From Cellulosimicrobium arenosum (GTDB taxonomy: Bacteria > Actinomycetota > Actinomycetes > Actinomycetales > Cellulomonadaceae): 64,000 bases of DNA. The DNA is taken from contig NZ_JACYHB010000005.1 in the NCBI RefSeq assembly GCF_014837295.1, forward strand, positions 1 to 64,000, given 5' to 3'. A program made the position numbers and the translations under genes. Shown here piece after piece: positions 17,972 to 26,606 of this stretch. Each line of letters begins with the position of its first letter. Positions within the stretch are counted from its first letter, which is position 1. A model generated the notes under the pieces. It saw only the letters and a list, made by a program, of their open reading frames with translations, did no database searches and was not told the DNA's origin.

Positions 17972-18706
17972 TCAGGTCCTTCGTCCCACGTCCTGGGCGT
18001 CTGCGGGCGCGCGCTCGGCGGCGGCGATCGCCGACTCGACGCGACGCAGCTCGGCGCGCAGCGCGGCCTCCGCGTCGAGGCCGGCCGCCTCCGCGCGCGC
18101 GACGAGCGCGAACAGCTTGTGTCCCAGGCCCGACACGCCGGTCGCGTCCGCCGCGTGCGTCGTGACCGTCGCGCCCGACGGCGCCGCAGCAGCCTCCCCC
18201 ACGACGTGGCCGAGACCGCCGCGTCCGGCCCGCGACACGACCTTCTGCGCGCGCGCGAGCGCGCCCTGGGTGTGCGAGATCCCTTCGAGGACGGAGTCTC
18301 GCTGCTTCTCCGTCTTCTTGATGGCGTCCCACTGGACGTGCAGGTCGCCGAGCGTGGCCGCCTGCCCGTCGTCGGCGAAGACGTGCGGGTGACGGCGCAC
18401 GAGCTTGGCGACGAGGTCGGCCGCGACGTCGTCCACCGTGAACGGGTCTGCCTCCTCGCTCGCGATCCGCGCGTGGAACAGGACCTGCAGCAGGACGTCG
18501 CCGAGCTCCTCACGCACACCAGCGTGGTCACCCGTCTCAATCGCCTCGGCGAGCTCGTGCGCCTCCTCGAGCAGGTAGTGCACGAGCGACTCGTGGGTCT
18601 GCTCGCGGTCCCACGGGCACCCACCGGGCGAGTAGAGACGGTCCATGACCGCGACGGCGTCGCGCAGCACGTCGCCAGAACTCTCGAAACCTGCCATGCC
18701 ACCCAT
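17972..18706 (-). CDS. mazG: MazG nucleotide pyrophosphohydrolase
   Basis: MazG hydrolyses non-canonical and surplus NTPs to NMP and pyrophosphate. The N-terminal half shows C-P-W-D-x-x-Q-T-H-x-S-L and the metal-binding E-E-A-x-E-L-x-E-A-I...E-E-L-G-D-V-L-L-Q-V-x-F-H (E-x-x-E and E-x-x-D pairs) at about residues 35-85, then K-L-V-R-R-H-P-H-V-F and W-D-x-I-K-x-x-E-K. The C-terminal third is divergent and Ala-rich. Two ATGs nine nt apart (18704-18706 and 18695-18697) are equally plausible starts. It lies upstream of eno in the same direction with a 186-nt gap that contains a weak 7-bp hairpin. Confidence 0.9.
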   Translation of the reverse strand: MGGMAGFESSGDVLRDAVAVMDRLYSPGGCPWDREQTHESLVHYLLEEAHELAEAIETGDHAGVREELGDVLLQVLFHARIASEEADPFTVDDVAADLVAKLVRRHPHVFADDGQAATLGDLHVQWDAIKKTEKQRDSVLEGISHTQGALARAQKVVSRAGRGGLGHVVGEAAAAPSGATVTTHAADATGVSGLGHKLFALVARAEAAGLDAEAALRAELRRVESAIAAAERAPADAQDVGRRT

Positions 18707-19080
18707 GGTAGGGAGCCCCGTCGACCATGCGCCCCTGCCCCGTCGACCATGCTGGTGCGGACCGTCATGAGGGCAGGGTGCTCCACAACGGCATGCTCGC
18801 CGGTGTACTTTCCTCGCGATGCGTGGCTGGGGTCCGAGACGTTGTCGTGCGCCGACAGCGGTGCCCACACCGTGCCGGAACGAGAGAATCCCGATCCCCA
18901 TCCCGGCGGCGGAGGGCCTCACGGATCCTCGAGACCGCGCAAGATCCCGCGGGTGCCGATGCGGTCGCCCCACGTCAGTCCCCGAGCGCGGCCCTGGTCG
19001 CTGTTCGACGCGCGCGTGGGTCGCTCGAGGCTTAGCGTCGAGCGGGCCGAGCATGCCGAACACCACGAGAGGACAGCACC
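18707..19080. other. 374-bp intergenic region between mazG and a small membrane-protein gene
   Basis: No convincing gene: the frames here translate to Arg-rich, low-quality peptides. It should hold the divergent promoters of mazG and the 72-aa gene. A 15-bp sequence (CCCCGTCGACCATGC) is repeated directly at 18716-18730 and 18738-18752, 22 nt apart, immediately upstream of mazG. Confidence 0.6.
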
Positions 19081-19299
19081 ATGGGCAAGCACCGCCGCTG
19101 GAAGGACCTCACCACGGGTCAGAAGACCGCCGTCGGGATCGTCGGCCTGGCCCAGCTCGCGCTGACCGCGAGCGCCTACCGGGACCTGCTCAACCGGCCG
19201 GACGACAAGGTCAACGGGACCAAGGTCGCGTGGGGCATCGCGCTGCTCGTGAACTGGGTGGGCCCAATCGCGTACTACCTCGACGGTCGCAAGGACTGA
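19081..19299 (+). CDS. small PLDc_N-like membrane protein, 72 aa
   Basis: Two hydrophobic helices (about residues 15-32 and 48-66) end in W-V-G-P-I-A-Y-Y-L-D-G-R-K. This resembles the phospholipase D/nuclease N-terminal domain (PLDc_N), which in actinobacteria is common as a stand-alone membrane peptide ending in G-P-I-x-Y-x-x-x-G-R. The start ATG follows GAGAGGA by 6 nt. The role is unknown and no partner gene is adjacent. Confidence 0.72.
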   Translation: MGKHRRWKDLTTGQKTAVGIVGLAQLALTASAYRDLLNRPDDKVNGTKVAWGIALLVNWVGPIAYYLDGRKD

Positions 19300-19318
19300 C
19301 GCCCTCGGAACGCGTCCC

Positions 19319-20437
19319 TCAGGAGGAGACCGCCGAGACCGAGCCGTCCGGCGCGACGCCGGAGCGACGGGACGGGAAGCGCGTGCGGCCCTGCCGGTGC
19401 GCGGGCATCTCGACGAATCGGTACATGATCGCGGCGAGCGCCGTCACCAGGGCGAAGCACAGTGCGCCGCACACGAAGAACCGGACGACCCAGCCACCCG
19501 GGACCAGCGCCACCAGCGCTCCGCAGAGGAGCAGGACGGGCTGGTGCAACAGGTAGAAGCTGAAGGACCTCGCTCCGAACCACTCGAGCGCGGTGCGGCC
19601 CAGCACCTGCCCCGTAGGCCCGGACACGACGAGCACCGCGGCGACCCCCACGGCACCCCAGGTGACCTTCTGGACGGGGACGGACAGCCCGATCGTGTAG
19701 ACGAGGACCCCGCCGGCGAGCAGGACGACGAGCGACGAGAGCGCGACGGGCGTGGACGGCCCGCGCCCGCGACGTACGACGTCGGCCGTGACCATCCCCG
19801 CGACGAACTGGATCAAGCACGCGGGCAGTGCATGGCTGTCGCCCAGATAGGGCGTGTCCCCCAGACGCCCGGCGACCTCCCAGCCGACGGACAGGACCAG
19901 TGCGACGCCGAGCAACGCGACGTTCCCCCAACGGCGCCACACCAGGACGAGCAGGGGGAACACGAGGTAGAGCTGGATCTCCAGCGACACGCTCCACAGG
20001 GAGCCGTTGATCGTCCCGAGCGTCGGGGGGAACCAGGTCTGCATGCCGATCGCGTGCACGGCGATGTCGGTGCCGTCCGCCGGACGCGACACGACCAGCG
20101 GCCAGGTGGCCGGCAGCACTGCGAGGGCGGTCGCGATCGCGAGCGCCACGTAGTACGGGGGCAGGATCCTCCAGGCTCGACGCCCGTAGAACGTCCGTGT
20201 CGCCAAGAGCCGGTGCGCGGCGAGGACCGGGAGCCCGAGGCAGAACCCTGAGATGACGATGAAGACGTCGACGCCGTGCGTCCCGTTGCTCAGCAGGTTC
20301 AGGAGCATCTTCGGTGGATCGCCGAGAGCCCAGTAGCCGCCGATGTGGCAGGCGAAGACGGCGAACGCCGCGAGACCGCGCAGGGAGTCGACACCGCCGA
20401 GGCGTCTGCTGCTCGGGGGTGGGGCTTCAACCGTCAC
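19319..20437 (-). CDS. acyltransferase 3 family membrane protein
   Basis: A 372-aa integral membrane O-acyltransferase with about ten hydrophobic segments. The family signature is present near the N-terminus (G-V-D-S-L-R-G-L-A-A-F-A-V-F-x-C-H, with the catalytic-type His) followed by H-G-V-D-V-F-I-V-I-S-G-F and R-R-x-x-R-I-L-P-P-Y-Y. Such enzymes acetylate or acylate surface glycans or lipids. Start GTG 20435-20437 follows GGGAGAGG. It is divergent from a second acyltransferase gene (20623). Their shared promoter region carries two copies of the CGGGTGAA motif, so both probably belong to the polysaccharide regulon. Confidence 0.88.
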   Translation of the reverse strand: MTVEAPPPSSRRLGGVDSLRGLAAFAVFACHIGGYWALGDPPKMLLNLLSNGTHGVDVFIVISGFCLGLPVLAAHRLLATRTFYGRRAWRILPPYYVALAIATALAVLPATWPLVVSRPADGTDIAVHAIGMQTWFPPTLGTINGSLWSVSLEIQLYLVFPLLVLVWRRWGNVALLGVALVLSVGWEVAGRLGDTPYLGDSHALPACLIQFVAGMVTADVVRRGRGPSTPVALSSLVVLLAGGVLVYTIGLSVPVQKVTWGAVGVAAVLVVSGPTGQVLGRTALEWFGARSFSFYLLHQPVLLLCGALVALVPGGWVVRFFVCGALCFALVTALAAIMYRFVEMPAHRQGRTRFPSRRSGVAPDGSVSAVSS

Positions 20438-20519
20438 CTGCTCGCCTCTCCCTGTCCACGGCGGAGCATCCTCCTCCGGGACGCTACGGCCAGGACGATC
20501 GTCACGGAGGCGCTGGGAC

Positions 20520-20547
20520 GGGTGAAATCCACGGGAGACCGGGTGAA
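20520..20547 (+). promoter_or_regulatory. paired GGGTGAA direct repeats in divergent acyltransferase promoter
   Basis: GGGTGAA occurs at 20520-20526 and 20541-20547, 21 nt apart, within ACGGGTGAAATCC and CCGGGTGAATCC. The same motif recurs in most promoter regions between 30 and 61 kb. Confidence 0.6.
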
Positions 20548-20622
20548 TCCGCCGTCGCGCACTCGTGGTGCTCCCGGGTCCGGGGAAGACTCGCCGGAGC
20601 CGACGACGAGAGAAGACCTTGC

Positions 20623-22686
20623 ATGCCGAGCTCCCTTGCCGAGACCAGCCCGCGCCGCCGCTACGTCGCGGAGCTGCAGGGACTGCGCGGCCTGGCGCTC
20701 CTGCTCGTCGTGGTCTTCCACCTCTTCGGCCAAGGGCGGGTGTCCGGCGGCGTGGACGTGTTCCTCGTGGTCTCGGCCTTCCTCTGCACGCTCACCGTCA
20801 CGTCACGTCTCGACGACGGGACGTTCGCCCCGAGCCGCCAGGTCGGCCGGACCTTCTGGCGGCTCCTGCCGCTGTCGTTGCTGGTGCTCGCGGTGGTGGC
20901 GCTGCTCACCGCGCTGGTGCTCCCCGCGACCCGATGGCCCGGCATCGCGCAGCAGGTCGCTGCCTCAGCCGTGGGCCTCGAGAACTGGGAGCTCGTCCGG
21001 ACGGGGCTCTCGTACGGGGGCGCGGGCCCGTCCGCCAATCCCCTGCAGCACTTCTGGTCGCTGTCGGTCCAGCTGCAGTTCCTCGTCGTGTGGCCTCTCG
21101 TCCTCCTCGGCGTCCACCGGTTCGCGCGCCGCACCGGCGTGCCCGCACGCCGCGCGGTCGCCGGACTCGTCGGCGCGATGACGCTCTTGTCCTTCGCGCA
21201 CGCCGCCGTCACGTCGGTGACGGACCAGGACGTCGCGTACTACAGCACCTTCACACGCTTCTGGGAGCTCGGGATCGGTGCCGCGCTGGCACTCGTCTTC
21301 CCGTACCTCCGGCTTCCGCGTCGGCTGGGTGGGGTGCTGGTGGTCGGCGGCCTCCTGCTCCTCGTCACCTGCGGATTCGTGCTAGACGGCGGGTCGCTCT
21401 TCCCGGGCCCCTGGGCGCTCTGGCCGGTGGGTGCAGCCTCCTTGGTCATCGTCGGATCCGCGGGCGGGTCGCCGCTCGCCCGCCGGCTGCTCGACAACCG
21501 CCCCTGGCGCGTCGTGGCGGACAGCTCCTACGCGCTCTATCTGTGGCACTGGCCGGTCATGGTGTTCTACCTCGCCTATCGCTTCCACCTCGAGCTCGGC
21601 TACCGCGGCGCGGTCCTCGTCCTCCTCGTGTCGTGCGCGCTCGCCTGGGCGACCACACGTCTCGTCGAGCGGCCGCTGCGCTCGACGTTCTCGAGGATCG
21701 CGCCGCGGCGCTCGATCCTCGTCGTCGCGGCCGCGTGCCTCACCGTCGCTCTCGGGGGTCTCGGCGTGACGACGTCGATCCACACGAAGGTCCAGGACGA
21801 GCTCGTCCTGGCTGCCGACCGCTCGACCTACGTCGGCGCACGAGCGCTCCACGAGGGTGCTGACGGTGGCGAGCAACCGCCGAGGCCCGCTCCCGAGCTG
21901 GCGGCCTTCGACAAGCCGGTCGACGACTCGTGCGTCCAGTCGCACCTCGACGCACCGCGCTACGACGCCGTCGTCCGGTGCCCTCTCACGACCGGAGCCC
22001 AGGACGCGCCACGGCTCGCGCTGGTCGGCGGCTCGCACATCGAGCAGTGGATCCCCGCTGCCGTCGCCGTCGCAGAACGACATGGCTGGTCGGTGACCGC
22101 CATGATCAAGCACGGCTGTCGGCTCGGCGTCGAGACACCCTCCCCTCCGGACCGGCCGGCATGCGGGCGATGGAGTGCGAACGCGATGGAGGAGCTGACC
22201 AGCGAGCCCCCGGACCTCGTCCTCCTGAGCGGGACCTGGACCGGCACGTCGGGGGTGGAACGCCCCCCGGACGAAGGTCAGATTCTGGCGTGGGACGAGC
22301 TGGTCCTCGAAGGGGTCGACGTCGTCGCTCTTCGCGACACACCGCGCTTCGCATGGTCGGTCCCCGAGTGCCTGCTCGAGAACGGCACCCCCGATCCGTG
22401 TGCCAAGCACCGCGACCTCGTGTACGCGGAATGGAGCACCGTCCGGGCGCCCGCGACCGATGCGCACCAGCTCGACGTGTCCGAGCTCTTCTGCAGCGCC
22501 CGGGCGTGCTCCGCGGTCATCGGCAACGTCGTCGCCTACCAGGACCGGGACCACCTGACCGCGACCTACGCCCGGACGCTCACCGGGGCGCTCGACGCAG
22601 AGCTCCAAGAGCTCGGCCTGTCGATCCATGTCGAGGGCCCCGAGCCCGGGAGCGTCACCAAGGTCCCGACCGAGAGCCCGGGCTGA
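20623..22686 (+). CDS. OafA-like acyltransferase fused to SGNH domain
   Basis: A 687-aa two-part O-acetyltransferase. Residues ~10-370 form the ten-helix acyltransferase 3 domain (Y-V-A-E-L-Q-G-L-R-G-L-A-L-L-L-V-V-x-F-H, then G-G-V-D-V-F-L-V-V-S-A-F). Residues ~430-680 form a periplasmic SGNH hydrolase-like domain with the nucleophile block A-L-V-G-G-S-H at about 465-471 and a closing D-R-D-H-L-T. The usual block is G-D-S-H; here it is G-G-S-H, keeping the Ser and His. Such fusions (OafA type) move acetyl groups from the cytoplasm to surface polysaccharide. ATG 20623 is chosen as the first start before the conserved domain. It ends 6 nt from the convergent mfd stop. Confidence 0.9.
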   Translation: MPSSLAETSPRRRYVAELQGLRGLALLLVVVFHLFGQGRVSGGVDVFLVVSAFLCTLTVTSRLDDGTFAPSRQVGRTFWRLLPLSLLVLAVVALLTALVLPATRWPGIAQQVAASAVGLENWELVRTGLSYGGAGPSANPLQHFWSLSVQLQFLVVWPLVLLGVHRFARRTGVPARRAVAGLVGAMTLLSFAHAAVTSVTDQDVAYYSTFTRFWELGIGAALALVFPYLRLPRRLGGVLVVGGLLLLVTCGFVLDGGSLFPGPWALWPVGAASLVIVGSAGGSPLARRLLDNRPWRVVADSSYALYLWHWPVMVFYLAYRFHLELGYRGAVLVLLVSCALAWATTRLVERPLRSTFSRIAPRRSILVVAAACLTVALGGLGVTTSIHTKVQDELVLAADRSTYVGARALHEGADGGEQPPRPAPELAAFDKPVDDSCVQSHLDAPRYDAVVRCPLTTGAQDAPRLALVGGSHIEQWIPAAVAVAERHGWSVTAMIKHGCRLGVETPSPPDRPACGRWSANAMEELTSEPPDLVLLSGTWTGTSGVERPPDEGQILAWDELVLEGVDVVALRDTPRFAWSVPECLLENGTPDPCAKHRDLVYAEWSTVRAPATDAHQLDVSELFCSARACSAVIGNVVAYQDRDHLTATYARTLTGALDAELQELGLSIHVEGPEPGSVTKVPTESPG

Positions 22687-22692
22687 GCTCGC

Positions 22693-25600
22693 TCAGGTCC
22701 CGACCCGGGCCGCCGCGCTCACGTCCCCGAGGACGACGGCGTCGATGAGCTGACGTGCCCAGGCCAGCACCTCGGGCCCCCGCAGCGCGCGGCCGCCGAT
22801 GCGGGCCGTCGTCGGGAAGGGCACGAGGAACGCCCGGATCGCGGGCTTGAGGAGCGTGCCCGGGTAGAGCCGCTTGAGCCGCAGCTGCGCGGACTCGGCG
22901 AGATCGACGGGGGCGAACCGGATGAACTTGCCCTGTGCAGTGACGTCGGTGAGCCCGGCGCGGCGCGCGTGGTTGCGGAAGTCCGCGACGTCGAACAGCG
23001 CGGACGCGACGTCGGGCAGCGCGCCGTACCGGTCGACGAGCTCTGCGCGCACCTCGGCGAGCTGCGGCTCGTCGGTCGCCGTGGCGATCTTGCGGTAGGC
23101 CTCGAGGCGCAGCCGCTCGGTCGCGATGTAGGACTCGGGCAGGTGAGCGTCGACCGGGAGCTCGATGGAGATCTCGGGCTGCTCCTCGTCGCCGTCGCCC
23201 CGGAAGTTCGCGACGGCCTCGCCGACCATGCGCACGTACAGGTCGAACCCGACGCCGGCGATGTGCCCCGACTGCTCGCCGCCCAGCAGGTTGCCCGCGC
23301 CGCGGATCTCGAGGTCCTTCATCGCGACCTGCATGCCCGAGCCGAGGTCGGTGTGGGCCGCGATGGTCGCGAGGCGGTCGTGCGCGGTCTCGGTCATGGG
23401 CTTCTCGGGCGGGTAGAGGAAGTAGGCGTAGGCGCGCTCGCGACCGCGGCCGACGCGGCCGCGCAGCTGGTGGAGCTGCGAGAGCCCGAGCATGTCGGCG
23501 CGCTCGAGGATGAGGGTGTTGGCGTTGGAGATGTCGAGGCCGGTCTCGATGATCGTCGTGCAGACGAGGACGTCGAGCTCCTTCTCCCAGAACGCACGGA
23601 TCACCTGGTCGAGCTGGTTCTCGCTCATCTTGCCGTGCGCGACGCCCACCCGGGCCTCCGGCACGAGCTCGCGGAGCCGGGCGGCCGTGCGGTCGATCGT
23701 CTCGACCTTGTTGTGCACGTAGAACACCTGACCCTCGCGCAGCAGCTCACGGCGCAGCGCGGCGGAGATCTGCTTCTCCTCGTACGCCCCGACGTACGTG
23801 AGCACCGGGTGGCGCTCCTCGGGCGGGGTCGCGAGCGTCGACATCTCGCGGATGCCCGTGACGGCCATCTCGAGCGTGCGCGGGATAGGGGTCGCGGACA
23901 TCGCGAGGACGTCGACGTTGGTGCGCAGCTGCTTGAGCGTCTCCTTGTGCTCGACGCCGAACCGCTGCTCCTCGTCGATGATCACGAGGCCGAGGTCCTT
24001 GAACCGGATGCTGCCCGTGATGAGGCGGTGCGTGCCGATGACGACGTCGACCGTGCCGTCACCCAGCCCCGCGACGACCTCCTGCGACTCCTTCACGGTC
24101 TGGAACCGCGACAGTGCCCTGACCGACACGGGGAAGCCGGCGTACCGCTCGGAGAACGTCTCGAAGTGCTGCTGGACGAGCAGCGTCGTCGGCACGAGGA
24201 TCGCGACCTGCTTGCCCTCCTGCACGGCCTTGAACGCGGCGCGGATCGCGATCTCCGTCTTGCCGTAGCCGACGTCCCCGCACACGAGCCGGTCCATCGG
24301 GACCGTCTTCTCCATGTCGGCCTTGACCTCGTCGATCGTCGCGAGCTGGTCGGGCGTCTCGACGTACGCGAACGCGTCCTCGAGCTCGCGCTGCCACGGC
24401 GTGTCCGGGCCGAACGCGTAGCCCTCGGTCGCCATCCGCGCCGAGTACAGCCGGATCAGCTCGCTCGCGATCTCCCGGACGTGCTTGCGCGCGCGCGACT
24501 TCGTCTTCTGCCAGTCCGAGCCGCCCATCTTGTTCAGGCTCGGCGACTCCCCGCCGGTGTACTTGGTGACCTGGTCGAGCTGGTCCATCGGGACGAAGAG
24601 CCGGTCCCCCGGCTGACCGCGCTTGGAGGCCGAGTACTCGATGACCAGGTACTCGCGCGTCGCCGCGTTGCCGCCCGTACCGAGCGTGCGCTGCACGAGC
24701 TCGACGAACCGCCCCACGCCGTGCTGCTCGTGCACCACGAAGTCCCCCGCCTTGAGCTGCAGCGGGTCGACGACGTTGCGCCGTCGCGACGGCATCTTGC
24801 GCATGTCGCGCGTACCCGTCCCGGCGCGGCCCGTGAGGTCGGCCTCGGAGAAGACGGCGAGGCGCAGCTCGGGGGCGACGAACCCCTTGCCGACCATCGC
24901 GGGCGTCACGGAGACGACGCCGCCCTCCGGCTCGTCGTCCAGCCGCGCCACGAGCCGGGCCGGGGTGTCGGCCTCGCCGAGCTGCTCGACCATGCGCTGG
25001 GCCTGGCCGTGCCCCTCCGTCGTGAGCACGAGGCGCCAGCCCGCGTGCTGCAGCCCGCGCAGGTCGTCGAGCGCGCGCGAGATGTCGCCCCGGTAGGACT
25101 CGACGTCCCGTGCCCCGATCGTGAACGTCGGTACCCCGTCGGCGCTCTCGCCCACGTGGGAGCGGCTCGTGCCCGACGACGCGCCACCCGCCGAGGTCTC
25201 CTCGGGGGCCACGTCCAGGTCCGGGTTGTCGAGCGCGAACGACGACATCGTCCACCAGCCGAGCCCGCGGCGCTGCGCGACGGCGCGCACCTCGGCGAAC
25301 GTCTCGAACGACGCGGCGGACAGGTCGATCGGCGCGTTCCCGCCCGCGACCGCGCCGGTCCAGGCGGCGGCGAGGAACTCCTCGGTCGTCGCGACGAGGT
25401 CGTGCGCCCGACGCCGGACCCGCTCCGCGTCGTCGACCACGAGCAGCGCGTCGTCGGGCACGAGCTCGAGCACCGGGACCATGCGGTCCACGAGCGCCGG
25501 CGCGAGGGACTCCATGCCCTCGACGGCCACACCGCCCGCGATCTTGTCGAGCATCTCCACCGCGCCCGGCAGGTGCTCCACGAGCGCGGCGGCCCGCTCG

Positions 25601-26379
25601 CGCACCGGCTCCGTGAGCAGGATCTCGCGGCACGGCGGCGCCCACAGCCCGTGCTGGGCGATCTCGAGGCTGCGCTGGTCGGCGACCGCGAACCAGCGGA
25701 TCTCGGACACCTCGTCGCCCCAGAACTCGACCCGCAGCGGGTGGTCCTCCGTCGGCGGGAACACGTCGAGGATCCCGCCGCGCACGGCGAACTCGCCCCG
25801 CCGCTCGACCATGTCCACACGCGTGTACGCGGCCGCGACGAGGCGCTCGGCGACGTCCGTGAGGTCCGCGGTGGCGCCGTCGTGCAGCTCGACCGGGACC
25901 AGCTCGCCCAGGCCGTCCACGACCGGCTGCAGCAGCGCGCGCACCGGCAGGACGAGGACGCGGATCGGCCCCGTCGGACCGATGTCGGCATCCGGGTGCG
26001 CGAGCCGGCGGAACACCGCGATGCGCTTGGCGACCGTGTCCGCGCGCGGGGAGAGCCGCTCGTGCGGCAGGGTCTCCCAGCTCGGCAGGACGGCGACGAC
26101 GTCGCCCAGCTCGTCGGGCAGGTAGGCCCGCACGCTCGCGGCGAGCTCGTCGGCGTCACGGCCCGTGGCCGTGACCACCACGAGCGGGCGCGAGCCCGAC
26201 GCCGCGGTCCCCGGCTCGCGGCCCGACGTCGCCCGCGCGCCCGCCATCGCCGCGAGCAGCGGGGGGCGCGACCCGGACGGGCCGACGACGTCCGCCTCGC
26301 CCCGCGCACGCACGTGCTCGACGACGGCCGCCGCGGCCGGGTCGGCGAGCAGCGCGGGGAGGATGCCGGTGAGGTTCAT
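22693..26379 (-). CDS. mfd: transcription-repair coupling factor Mfd
   Basis: Mfd removes RNA polymerase stalled at DNA lesions and recruits UvrA. The 1228-aa product has the UvrB-homology region at the N-terminus, an RNA-polymerase-interacting CarD-like domain (G-D-F-V-V-H-E-Q-H-G-V-G-R-F), and the RecG-like helicase motor with Walker A G-D-V-G-Y-G-K-T-E, the D-E-E-Q-R-F-G box, S-A-T-P-I-P-R-T-L and the Q-L-R-G-R-V-G-R motif VI, followed by the TRCF domain. The ATG at 26377-26379 begins the conserved N-terminus and follows AAGGA by about 10 nt. It is divergent from lhgO. Confidence 0.98.
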   Translation of the reverse strand: MNLTGILPALLADPAAAAVVEHVRARGEADVVGPSGSRPPLLAAMAGARATSGREPGTAASGSRPLVVVTATGRDADELAASVRAYLPDELGDVVAVLPSWETLPHERLSPRADTVAKRIAVFRRLAHPDADIGPTGPIRVLVLPVRALLQPVVDGLGELVPVELHDGATADLTDVAERLVAAAYTRVDMVERRGEFAVRGGILDVFPPTEDHPLRVEFWGDEVSEIRWFAVADQRSLEIAQHGLWAPPCREILLTEPVRERAAALVEHLPGAVEMLDKIAGGVAVEGMESLAPALVDRMVPVLELVPDDALLVVDDAERVRRRAHDLVATTEEFLAAAWTGAVAGGNAPIDLSAASFETFAEVRAVAQRRGLGWWTMSSFALDNPDLDVAPEETSAGGASSGTSRSHVGESADGVPTFTIGARDVESYRGDISRALDDLRGLQHAGWRLVLTTEGHGQAQRMVEQLGEADTPARLVARLDDEPEGGVVSVTPAMVGKGFVAPELRLAVFSEADLTGRAGTGTRDMRKMPSRRRNVVDPLQLKAGDFVVHEQHGVGRFVELVQRTLGTGGNAATREYLVIEYSASKRGQPGDRLFVPMDQLDQVTKYTGGESPSLNKMGGSDWQKTKSRARKHVREIASELIRLYSARMATEGYAFGPDTPWQRELEDAFAYVETPDQLATIDEVKADMEKTVPMDRLVCGDVGYGKTEIAIRAAFKAVQEGKQVAILVPTTLLVQQHFETFSERYAGFPVSVRALSRFQTVKESQEVVAGLGDGTVDVVIGTHRLITGSIRFKDLGLVIIDEEQRFGVEHKETLKQLRTNVDVLAMSATPIPRTLEMAVTGIREMSTLATPPEERHPVLTYVGAYEEKQISAALRRELLREGQVFYVHNKVETIDRTAARLRELVPEARVGVAHGKMSENQLDQVIRAFWEKELDVLVCTTIIETGLDISNANTLILERADMLGLSQLHQLRGRVGRGRERAYAYFLYPPEKPMTETAHDRLATIAAHTDLGSGMQVAMKDLEIRGAGNLLGGEQSGHIAGVGFDLYVRMVGEAVANFRGDGDEEQPEISIELPVDAHLPESYIATERLRLEAYRKIATATDEPQLAEVRAELVDRYGALPDVASALFDVADFRNHARRAGLTDVTAQGKFIRFAPVDLAESAQLRLKRLYPGTLLKPAIRAFLVPFPTTARIGGRALRGPEVLAWARQLIDAVVLGDVSAAARVGT

Positions 26380-26606
26380 GGGGCGCGGGTCCTTCGGGAA
26401 CGGGCGACGGGGGCAGCGCGAGACGTCCGATGCGGGAGAACCACCGATCGGGCGGGCTCGGACGAGCAGGAGCCAGCGTACGCCGGGCCGGTGACAGGTC
26501 GGGCGCCGCACGCCGGGGCCCGGAATCACCCGCCGTGCGCATGGTCACTGCGAGCGCCGGCGCACTAGCCTCGGACGAGGACCGCGCAGCGCGAGGAGAG
26601 CGACGC

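Noticed and set aside
18727-19035. 103-codon frame in the mazG upstream region
   Set aside because: Arg/Ser-rich translation, no ribosome binding site and no similarity to known proteins.
22969-26568. 1199-codon open frame antisense to mfd
   Set aside because: Arg/Asp/Val-rich shadow of a strongly conserved gene. Such antisense frames are common in GC-rich DNA and this one has no domain signature.
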